Assembly: GCA_009746045.1 (NCBI GenBank)
Contig: RPFO01000076.1
Span: 4,319,617-4,383,616, forward strand
Direction: 5' to 3'
Length of the DNA stretch: 64,000 nucleotides
From: Mesostigma viride
Taxonomy: Eukaryota; Streptophyta; Mesostigmatophyceae; Mesostigmatales; Mesostigmataceae
Positions 54,873 through 64,000 of this stretch are shown here, piece by piece. The notes under the pieces were generated by a model. That model saw nothing but the letters and a program-made list of their open reading frames with translations. It was not told the origin of the DNA and made no database searches. Made by a program: the position numbers and the translations under genes. The number at the start of each line of letters is the position of its first letter. Within the stretch, counting starts at the first letter, position 1.

Positions 54873-55443
54873 TGTTACGCCGCAAGCCTCGGCCGCCACC
54901 TCTACCTCTACCTGTCCTGATACTACCTAAACTAGTGAGGCTGCTTCTATATACACCCCTAGCGAAAGACGACCGAGACGAACCAGATCTCAATGCATTT
55001 ACATATGTACTACTGTAATATGCCATAGACCATTTAATCAAACCCGTTTACTCCAGGAAAAGAGGAAGGAAACACAACTAAACTGCCGTGACCCAAGCTA
55101 ATATGTGTTAATTCATTTAACACACGCCGAGTGACCACACAAGGAGTGGAACGTGCATAAATGGTCACCAACGGTCCAACAGGCTCGGGCCGACCTGGCC
55201 CTCGCCTGCAGAAACACAGAAACACAAGCAGGTGCACAGATGCACGCCTGTCCACTACATTCTACAAAAGGATAAGGACCACTAATATAGTACGCGGCGC
55301 GGCGCCCAAAGGCACCCACTATACCACAGTACTGTTACGGGGACAATCATGTCCAAACTAGAACTGCACGTAACCTAGGAACAACCGAGGCCAAGGACCT
55401 AATTTACGTCCGTAACTACAACGAATTGTTACGCGACGTAACA
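54873..55443 (-). repeat. Gypsy-A2 3' LTR
   Basis: 571 bp, TGTTACG to CGTAACA; homologous to the Gypsy-A LTRs with more substitutions and small indels. The minus-strand purine tract begins at 55444. Confidence 0.93.
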
Positions 55444-55817
55444 CCTCCCCCCCCACAAAAGGTAGGGAGCCCTCTCCCTACGCAGAGAGGGGGAACCAAA
55501 GGGGTAGGAAAATAATCCTAACGCACCCAACACATACCAACACATCGATAGACCATCCCAGATACAAAGCACCAATAGTTCACACGGTCTCCACCACCAC
55601 GCCGGGTGGTGTAGGGTTAGCCAGCACCAAGCCTGGTGGTAGGTTCCCCTAACTGCCTGGAACGGAGTCCTGGCCGGGGGGACGGCACTGGGCAGGACAC
55701 ACAGAGTAAACACATCAGCGCTAAGGACCAAGAACAGCCAACCAACTGGCCAGAATATGAGGGCGACTCTACATACCGGAGGGACAACACCCTCAGGTCG
55801 GGCCTAAGGCCCTCTAT

Positions 55818-56903
55818 CTAGTGGCCATCCGTCTGGTAAGTGCCACGAGAGGCCAGCAGGACCTCCAGGTAGGCCTGGTAGTGAGCCACATCCTCAACAT
55901 TGTCATGCCTATCTACAGTGAGGAAAACATCGGCCCACACGCCGTCAGGAAAGAGGCCCAGGAAGGCCCAGTAATACCTATGCTGCGTGAGGACGACCTG
56001 GCCACGGGCCCAGTCCAGAAAGCCACAGGCAAAGAGGCGAAGGAAAGGCTCTACCGCGATCAGGCAAAGGGCCCGCAGGAGGAGGCGATGATACCGAATC
56101 CGAGGGCGCATACCCGTCGGGAAGAACAGGTCCACCAGGGGCTCCACGTTGGACGGCCACAACCGGATGTGCCGAACCTCGCGGGAGCGCCACCGACGAA
56201 CACACTGTCGCGACCCGAATGTCTCTAGGTAGTCGCTGGCACGAGGAGGAGGGTGACCGCGGGAGTCTAGACCCTGGCCCGGGATAGGCGCCGGGCGGCG
56301 GGCATCCCACTCAAGGATGGGCTGGAGGACCGTAGTGTACGCCGCACCCGGCACCGCAGGAAACTCTACTGTAAGGGCATCCGAAGCCATAATGCCCAGA
56401 GGGGGAGGGTAAGCCCACTGAAACCCACCGTAGGTGTCCAAGTCGTTGTGGCGCCTCGCCCAGCGATACAGGACGCGCCGGACCAGGATCTCACCCTCGA
56501 ACACCGGATCAGCTAAAATAACCATGTCGAACGGAGGCCGATCAGTCTCAATGGGTAGGCCACGATCCCGGGGCGCCCGACACACCTGGGAGAACCCATA
56601 GGACATGGGAGAGATGGCAAGCTCAGCAGAGGCGCGCGGCAGGTCACACTGTCGGCAGGCGAGTGCGGACATACCATACCCCGGAATGGGCGTGTCACGC
56701 GACTCCGGCGTCGCGTGCACCACAGAAGGAGCCCTGTCCCGATCACCCTGGGACAACTCCCTGAGGGAATCGGCAGCGCGGGTGGCGCGAGGATCCTGAC
56801 CGGTGGACCGAACAACCGCGGCCAAAGACCGCGAGGCCGAAGGAGGAGGGACCGGAGCAGGGGCTGACGCAGGGGCAGGAGCCGACACCGACGCAGGGGG
56901 CAC
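55818..56903 (-). CDS. Gypsy-A2 ORF3b
   Basis: About 361 residues, aligned along its length with Gypsy-A ORF3b (same CRQC, FDMVILADPVF and FLRLFACGFLDWARG segments). Differences between the copies are mostly conservative, supporting a real protein. Confidence 0.78.
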   Translation of the reverse strand: MPPASVSAPAPASAPAPVPPPSASRSLAAVVRSTGQDPRATRAADSLRELSQGDRDRAPSVVHATPESRDTPIPGYGMSALACRQCDLPRASAELAISPMSYGFSQVCRAPRDRGLPIETDRPPFDMVILADPVFEGEILVRRVLYRWARRHNDLDTYGGFQWAYPPPLGIMASDALTVEFPAVPGAAYTTVLQPILEWDARRPAPIPGQGLDSRGHPPPRASDYLETFGSRQCVRRWRSREVRHIRLWPSNVEPLVDLFFPTGMRPRIRYHRLLLRALCLIAVEPFLRLFACGFLDWARGQVVLTQHRYYWAFLGLFPDGVWADVFLTVDRHDNVEDVAHYQAYLEVLLASRGTYQTDGH

Positions 56904-57055
56904 TGGTAAAACAGGAGGTCGCGCCGGACCTGAAGCCAGAGGGGCCGTGACGGACCCGCCAACGACGCAGGCGCGCCGGTCTCCGTTGCCGGTGCACCCT
57001 CAGGCCACATGTTAAAATGGGGCCCGTAGGGACAGGCAGTCCTGCATAAGATTGA

Positions 57056-58125
57056 CTACCATCCAGGCCCAGTCAGGAACCGGAATCCTCTGCGGAGGAC
57101 CACCCTCCCAAAGTCTGGGAAGCCCGCTAGTATCGCCAAAGAACCCCGCGACGTCTGCGCCTGAGCGGGAGGAGGCTCGGAAGCAGCGACGGAGGGCGAG
57201 CTAACAGGGGCAGGAGACTCCCGCGTAGGCGCAGGTACAGCGGTAACAGGCGCAGAGGCAGCAGGAGTCGCAGGAGCCGCCGGAACCACAGCGACCGCGG
57301 GCGCAGGCGGGGGCGCGGGCGAAGCCGTAGTCGCCGGGGCGACAGAAGGGGTAGGGGGCGCGGATCCAGCCGGCGTGGCCGGGACCTGCGCCTGGGCCGC
57401 AAGGAAGGCCCCAAACGCCGTGGTCAAAGACTGGATCTGAGCCTGCATAGCCGAGACCGTCGCCGAAAGAGGATCAGGCAAACCCGAAGGGGTAGGCTCC
57501 ACTGCGACATCCCGGGTCGACCGAGGGGACGACGGGACCGGAGAGGGAGGAACAGACGCCGAGGAGGCGGACGCAGCGCTCGAGGCAGAATAATCTGGAG
57601 TATAATGTACCTCGGCTGGGGCGCCCGAAGGGGTAGGACCACTAACCGCTAGTCCCGCCGACTGATCAGCTATCTCCATGAACTCTACGGCCCGTAAAAG
57701 GTCGCAGGGGTTCTCGTCTACCTCAGCATCACCCTCAGCTGGAAGCCACGGGAACACCTCCCGTAGGCAGGTACGGCCCACAGGAGTGGAGAGGTAGGAG
57801 AACACACGGCAACACCGGAGAACCGCATCTATCTGCCCCAAGGCGGGACAGCTGGAACCACACCCCAACAAACAGTGTCCGGCATCATCGAACCCGTGCA
57901 GGACAAGCTGGTGCGGCTCATCAGGGGAAGGACCATACCACGTGACCCCGAAGAGGGCCGCCCTGACTAAGCCCGCATGTTGGGCCTGAAGGGCCGGCTG
58001 CACCACGCCACCCGGGTAACTTGATCGCGACACCCAGCGGCCCGGAAGGGCCTCGAAATACAGCTCAGGGTCCGGTGGGGCGGGGACGGCAGCGAGCTCT
58101 CAGCCGGAGGGGTAGGCTCTGACAT
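57056..58125 (-). pseudogene. Gypsy-A2 ORF3a, frameshifted
   Basis: Start MSEPTPPAESS (58125). A one-base loss in a C/G run near 58075 shifts the frame before LYFEALPGRW, and the C-terminal part departs from the Gypsy-A frame near 57150. The coiled-coil segment (LSATVSAMQAQIQSLTTAFG) and Pro/Ala tail are conserved. An alternative frame continues at 56513-57010. Confidence 0.72.
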
Positions 58126-58199
58126 GACGGCTGCGGAGGGGGGGGACAACCAACCACCGTCGACAGCAGACATAACATAAGAGAGGAGAAGGTCTACAA

Positions 58200-61100
58200 C
58201 TAGAGCTTATGCAGGGTTTTATACTCCTGCAGCAGGCGACTACACCCATCTAGCTCACTCTCAGTATACCAGACCTTATCTACCTCACTACGAGCATACA
58301 TCCACTTCACCTTATACTGGCGCTGGGTACCGCGGCCTTTTTTGATATCTCTATGGGCCACGATACCCTCTACCTCATCCTCTACCTCACCAGTATCCGG
58401 GTTATGCTCTAAAGGGGCAGGGGCCAATTCTCTACCAGCGAACGTGCTCTGATGATAGAGCTTCAGCTGGCTTCTATGAAAGGTGCGAGAGTGGGTCTGC
58501 CAAGAGGTAGGAATATCTATCTCATACAGAAAATTACCTACTCTAGACAACACACGGAAAGGTCCTAAGAAGGCGGGCCTAAGTTTCACTTTCAGTTCAG
58601 CTTCGAACTTATGAGCGAAGCGGCCAACACGGGGGCCTTCTACTAAGACTAAATCTCCTATTTCTATCTCAGGTGCTCTTCTATCTAATGAGGCACGCAA
58701 CCTAGCAAGGTATTTGGCCTGCGCCCTATGGTATCCTGCAATAGCGTTGTCGTGTGCATTCTTCATCTTATCTAATAACGCCTGCACACCTTCTACAGTA
58801 TCCCGGGACACATCATCCTTGTCCCTTAAAGGACTAGCTAAAAGAGAGGTAGGGGTAAGAGGTTGTCTACCAGTATCTAGGAAGAAGGGCGTATAACCAT
58901 GCGCAGCCTGAGGGCAATTGTTAAGGGAAAACTCTACCAAACATAGGTAATCCTCCCAATCACTCCCAGAGCCATTCACATAGTGACGCAGAGCTTCTTC
59001 CACTACCCTATTCAAACGTTCTACTAAATGAGACGAGGAGGAGTGGTAGGCAGTACCGAAGGTGACCTTGGTACCGATAGCAGCGAAGAACTGCTGCCAA
59101 AAATCAGAAGTGAATAACTTATCCTTATCACTAATAAACTGCCTACTCAAACCATGATATCTATATACGTTATTAAGGTATAGGCGTGCGCAATCGCGTG
59201 CGGTGAGTTCTAAGGGACACGGCACGAGATGACACATACGAGTAAAACGATCTACAAAAACAAGGATCTGGGCGTTACCTCTATCATTCTTCCTAAAAGG
59301 TCCTACAAAATCCATCATAATGGAGTCCCACGGCATGATGGGATCAGGTAAGGTCCTAGGCTCTGCTATCTGTCCTACATTGTTGGGTTTCATCTCCTGG
59401 CAAGATTGACAGGTTCTAACATACTCATCTACATCCTTTAAAAGGGAAGGCCAGTAGTAAGAGCGGGCTACTAGGTCCCGTACCCGTTTACCACCCTGGT
59501 GAGCAGCTAAGTCATGCAACTCAAAGAGCAAGGAGGAGCGACAGATAGGAGGGACATACAGGCGCCATTGAGGGGGAGAATCTGCTATCTGCACATATAA
59601 AAATCCACCTACAAATTTACAAGGGTGCTTGCCTAATTGTTGGGGATGGGCAGCAATGGCAGCTAATGCTTCCGGCTCAGTGGCCGTAAATCTACTAATA
59701 AGACGTTCGAGATCAGAGGTAGGCATCGCTACAGAGGTATCCAGAACAGGTTTAAAGAGATCTCCTACCGCCTTGCCAAAGAGAAGGGGAGGTCCTAGAG
59801 GACTATGTGTTCATAAGACTTTCCTGACCTAGTCGCTATATGGCTAAGCGGTATAGAAATTTTATTTTTCCCCTCCCCCCCACCGAGACCACAGGAAGGG
59901 CCTCACACGGGAGAGAGAGTCCTACGTGAGAAAGGAGATCAGGCATGCGAACAGCTGTATGAAAGAGGTAGGCATAGGATTCATCATCAGGTAGTTCACC
60001 ATACGGGGTTACACCCATAGTAGTAGGAACTAGAGTAGTATTGAGAACATCAAGGTCCTCGAAAAAGGAGTAATCTGCACGACGAGAGAGTGCATCTGGT
60101 ACTATGTTATCTACACCCTTAACATACTGAAGTTTAAAAGGGGAGAACTGTGCTAAAAACTCCATCCAGCGCGCTTGACGAGGGGTAAGGTTGGGTTGTG
60201 AGAGAAGATGGGTAAGAGGGCGGTGATCTGTCTGGATAACTAATCTATAAGGATCAATCTCACAGGGTTCATTCAGACAAACATCAAATTGAGCACCAGT
60301 GCTGCCACGCGTGGCAACAGTACACCACAGCTAATAGTTCTTGCTGGTGGACGGGATAGTTACGCTCCGCAGGAAGCATTGTCCTAGAGATATACTCGAT
60401 TGGCTGTAAGCCCTGACCCTGATCCTGGAGAAGGACGCCCCCTATAGCTACCTTGCTAGCATCTGTGGCTACAACAAAGGGTTTAGTAGTATCCGGTAGG
60501 ATGAGTACAGGAGGGGAGAGGAGTAGGGATTTTAGACACTGAAAAGCCGACTGACATTCACTACTCCAAACAAAGGGGATATCCTTCTTTAATAGATGAT
60601 TAATAGGAGCTGCTATAGTTGCGAAACGCGGGATAAAACGCCTATAGTAAGAAGCAATTCCTAGAAAACTTCGTACACCTTTAACGTCGGTAGGGGTAGG
60701 CCATTCCTGAATTGACTTAGTCTTATCCGGGTCGGTAGCGACCCCGGCATCTGATAGAACGTGCCCTAAGAATGGGACACTTCTACCAGAGCGAACTTTA
60801 GCACGGCGCGCCCATAAAGAATTTTCAGCCATGATTTCTAATACTTTCTTTAAATCACGTAGGTGCGTTTCAAAATCAGGAGAATAAATAAGGATATCAT
60901 CTAAGTAAGCTTGAGCACAAGAACGGTCATGCTCAGATAAAGAAACAGAGGAGAAGGAAGGATCCTTTAAATCAGAGGACACTTGAGGAAGGTGGGAATT
61001 TCCCATAACAGGTCTAAGCACTTCATTCATTAACATTTGGAAAGAGGCAGGAGAGTTACAGAGTCCCATAGCCGCTACTCTAAACTGGTAATGCCCAAAA

Positions 61101-61375
61101 GGGGTAGCAAAGGCGGTTTTGTGGCAATCCTCAGGAGCTATACGTAGTTGCCAAAAACCATCCGCACAATCTAGTACTGTGAAACAGGTAGAACCTTTAA
61201 CCTTATTAAATATATCATCAATACGAGGTAGAGGGTATTTAGACTTCACAGTAATATCGTTTAGCTTCCTATAATCAGTAACTAGGCGAAACTTGCCATT
61301 TGGTTTAGGAACTAACAGGACACCAGCGGAGTAGGGGGAGTTACTAGGCTCTATCAATCCTGCTTCTAATAGTGA
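58200..61375 (-). pseudogene. pol: Gypsy-A2 pol (RT to chromodomain), deleted and frameshifted
   Basis: Integrase plus chromodomain (58200-59726) form one intact 508-residue frame including CQSCQEMK, MDFVGPFRKN and VEGIVAHRDIKKGRG. Upstream are breaks near 59802, 59872 and 60290 (an 8-bp loss). The RT begins abruptly at LIEPSNSPYSAGVLL, where 491 bp present in Gypsy-A are missing. RT retains YLDD. Confidence 0.93.
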
Positions 61376-63560
61376 TTTTATTATCCTGATGCCAATCTAA
61401 TCCTAGTAATACATCAGCTGTAGTGATAGGGCCTATAGTGGCCGTCAGGTTGACCGTACGTCCTTGTATGACCAGGGGAAGGGACACCGTACCCGGGGAA
61501 TGACTGGTGCGACCGTCAGCATAATGGACAGTGACAGTTTTTGTGTGAGGGGTAGGGACTAGTCCTAAACGCCTAACTAGGGCCTCGCTCACAAAGGAGC
61601 TAGCCGCACCGCTATCCACTAACACAGAGACATTCAAGAGTTCATCAGCATGCAGGAAGGGGTCTACAACAGTATGAGGGACGGTTAAGCCACCATTCAA
61701 GAACATAAGAGGACGCACGCGTAGTGGTAGGGATGATTCAGCTCCTACAGAGGTTATAAAAACAGGCAAGCAAAAATTATTATCTGGGGTATTATCTAAG
61801 GACCTGTCCAGGTTACCCCCGGCTGACAGGCCTACTGTTCCCCCCCCCCCCAAATCCAATGGAACGAACCCCGAAGAAGACCCTGGCGGAAAAGCCACTG
61901 CTGGAGGGTCACGAGGGAGCGAAGAGGGTGCGGGAGCCTGATTATCATAGGGGAACCCTGGGGATCCTGCCTGCACAGCATTCAGCCTACTAGGGGTAGC
62001 TGAAGGAATGCGTCCTGAAGTGGGACGAATAGGAGCACGCTGAGGGGTACGAGGAGGGCGAGCGTCGGGATGAGGGGGAGCACCCGAAAGGAACTTGGGG
62101 CACTCACGTTTAAGATGACCTACTTCCTTACAATGATAGCAGGTAATATGAGAGACATCCAGAGCTGAAAGGTCAGTCACACAGATATCTAATTCTTCTA
62201 CATAGGAGTTCTCCTCCTCAGGGGTAAGGCTAATATTATTAATACGGGAACGGGTAGGAAGAGAAGGTGTGGAGAAGAAATCTGCTACTCGTAAAAGATG
62301 CTGGCGCACATGCTTGAGGGGCAGGTCAGTAAAGCGATAGGCAGAGAACTGGCGCTTGACTTCACGCAATAAGGGTCTACTGAGGCCCTGAAGGAAGCGA
62401 GCACGTACTTCTGCACCCGACAAATCCCTAATTCGTACCATCTGAGCATCAAACTCTTTCATATATTCTTTGAAGGACTTGGTACCCTGCTGCAAGGTGC
62501 CAAAGGATAATCTATCCTGCCAATCTGCATCGGGAGGGACTAAATGGTTCTCTAAACGCTTGAACAATTCTGCTACAGAGTTTGGGTAGGCATGAGAGGC
62601 AAGAGACTCACACTGGATGAGGTTAGCAAGTTCAGGAGTAATGCAGGTAGTAAGATAATGAGGAACTAGTACAGCATCAGAGAGGCGCCACCTATTGTGG
62701 TTCTGCCAGGACTCTGTGTTCTGGGTGAGCAACATAATGAAGGTGAAAAACTGTTGAGGGGTAGACTTGACATCCAGCTTAGGAAGGTTGGCAAAGAGGG
62801 GAAGAGCAGGAGGCTTAGGGGGATTAGAAGAATCAGTTTTCCCCATAGGGCCATTATCTTCCACTGCTACATAAGCGGGATAGAAGGAAGGGATAGGAAA
62901 AGTCTTGGGTAGGGGTCTAGAGGGAGCCACCGTTTCAGGATGATGTCCATAGGAGAAGGGGACAGTATATTGCTCACGAAGAGAGGAATAGGCAAAATGA
63001 TCATAATTCCTATCATCTAGGGGCATGGTACTGAAATCATTATTAACTTCTAAATCAGCCACACGGGTAGGAACCTGGGCAGCCTCATAGGCCGTCTCAG
63101 GGTAGGACCAGGAAGCAGGTGGGTAAAAGGGAACTGCACTAGGGCGCCCAGAAGGGCCGACAGGGGCCGAGGTACGACCCGTGTTAATAGCAGGCATTGA
63201 AGGCACAGGGTGGGAAGGAGGCCTAGGAGCATTGTTAGTGTGTGAGGACCTGCTGGAGGGGTGAGCCAAGGTTACAGAAGGGGCAGGGGCCTGGTTCACA
63301 ACGAAGGAAGGTTCCTCACTAAATCTGACTTGGGAAATACGTTGTTCATAGGTAGGTGGGGTAATTGAGGGACGACGGCGACCACCAGCGACAGGAGAAG
63401 GAGGTGAGGTACGCAGAATACCTTGAGGAGTGAGATGGTGTACCGTTTCCAAGGAGTCCCGTCGGTTACCACGAGTCATGTTATTGTCAGTGTTATTAGT
63501 AGTAGTATTATTATTATTATTGGTAGGTATAGGCGACATATCTCCACCCACTGGATCCAT
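61376..63560 (-). pseudogene. gag: Gypsy-A2 gag-protease, truncated by deletion
   Basis: Intact from MDPVGGDMSPIP (63560) through gag domain, CYHCKEVGHLKREC knuckle and protease VLVDSGAASSFV in a single frame, ending in the pol deletion after DNKITI. It shows that gag and protease can be one reading frame in this family; a C-run at about 61841-61852 differs in length from that of Gypsy-A. Confidence 0.92.
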
Positions 63561-63653
63561 CTTTAATTACGTAAAGGAATAGGAATCAAAAGAAGAAAGC
63601 AACAAAAGAAAAAGGAAAAACCTTGAAGGTCTGCAGCAGGAACAAAATTAAAA

Positions 63654-64000
63654 TCAATCCTTTTTAACAACAGTAATGGATAGGGAACCAAACTCCAAGG
63701 TGAGAGGAGTATCTGAAGCAGATGCAGATGCAGCCCGTTTGGGGGGAGAAGAAGGAGGGGTAGCAAAGACTAGAGCTTCTACTGGAGGGCGACCATGAGG
63801 AATAGGGCGTACATGCAGGCCTAAATCTGTTTGGCTATGATCTATAAGGAACTGCTGAGCTTCTTCAAAGGACATAAATTTCTTATACCTAATTACGTTA
63901 TACACACGATTCTGAACGATCTTCCTAGCGTCGGACCACGAAAGGAAAATGGAGGACCATTGAGGCGTAATCACTACGTAATATTTAGCTAGACTATTAT
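63654..64000 (-). CDS. Gypsy-A2 ORF1 (viroplasmin-like), 5' end outside window
   Basis: Nearly identical to Gypsy-A ORF1 at 15061-15456 (MITPQWSSIFLSWSDARKIV, KKFMSFEEAQQFLIDH, LTLEFGSLSITVVKKD). The upstream sequence continues past the window end; near 63990 it diverges slightly from Gypsy-A. Confidence 0.8.
   Translation of the reverse strand, partial: NSLAKYYVVITPQWSSIFLSWSDARKIVQNRVYNVIRYKKFMSFEEAQQFLIDHSQTDLGLHVRPIPHGRPPVEALVFATPPSSPPKRAASASASDTPLTLEFGSLSITVVKKD

Larger units (their letters stand above)
54873..64000 (-). mobile_element. Gypsy-A2, second Gypsy-A family copy, 5' end outside window
   Basis: 3' LTR at 54873-55443, polypurine tract beside it, then ORF3b, ORF3a, pol, gag and part of ORF1. 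Flank on the left is GCACT (54868-54872); the other TSD is beyond the window. Diverged from Gypsy-A by scattered substitutions. It has a 491-bp internal deletion in pol and several frameshifts, but its gag and integrase frames are intact where Gypsy-A is broken. Confidence 0.95.

Overview
The window is eukaryotic DNA from a gene-poor, repeat-rich part of a genome. Nearly all of it is LTR retrotransposons inserted into one another. No bacterial operons, Shine-Dalgarno sites or rRNA genes are visible. Chromodomain Ty3/gypsy elements, Copia-type elements, a SINE and a small cluster of giant-virus-like genes fit a unicellular eukaryote such as an alga, another protist or an early-diverging fungus. 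The sequence alone does not let me name the lineage.

Layout. The backbone of 5.4-44.2 kb is one chromovirus-type gypsy element, here called Gypsy-B, on the minus strand. Its 5' LTR is at 43585-44167, and it landed next to a HIRAN-domain gene fragment (44169-44462). Later insertions cut it into four pieces: Copia-3 (25468-42568, TSD CGTGG) in ORF1; a palindrome-ended element, Q (22639-24143, TSD AAGGC), in gag; Gypsy-A (5753-16563, TSD GTGAC) in ORF3; and Copia-1 (window start to 5412), also in ORF3. Copia-3 is itself interrupted by Copia-2 (26492-34944, TSD TCACC) and by a SINE (40025-40178, 10-bp TSD). When the insertions and one TSD copy are removed, ORF1, gag and ORF3 of Gypsy-B and ORF-A of Copia-3 each close up exactly in frame, which confirms the reconstruction. 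A second palindrome-ended element, P (44533-48552, TSD TACGT), follows. Then come an AT-rich TTAA-repeat region (48.55-49.7 kb), a low-repeat island with five non-retroelement genes (49.9-53.7 kb), an unrecognised ORF (54162-54872) and a second, defective Gypsy-A copy (A2, 54873 to the window end).

How the genes work together. The gypsy elements have the order LTR - ORF1 (RNase H1 N-terminal/viroplasmin-like domain) - gag with zinc knuckle - protease, RT, RNase H, integrase, chromodomain - extra ORF3 - LTR. The Copia elements have LTR - extra ORF-A - gag with zinc knuckle - integrase - protease-like domain with DTN instead of DTG - RT - RNase H - LTR, an unusual domain order. The 49.9-53.7 kb island encodes a small basic protein of a type common in large DNA viruses, a one-helix membrane protein, an unknown protein and a SAP/IQ/DPIT-motif protein. 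It is probably an endogenous viral fragment.

Most promising for novelty are elements P and Q. Their sequences are unrelated, yet both end in 76-bp palindromes starting AGTTA, both have 5-bp TSDs, both are subdivided by internal copies of the palindrome, and both carry a tRNA T-arm/B-box-like sequence beside a palindrome. The Copia LTRs here also end AGTTAG...CTAACT with 5-bp TSDs, suggesting that a Copia integrase mobilises P and Q in trans.
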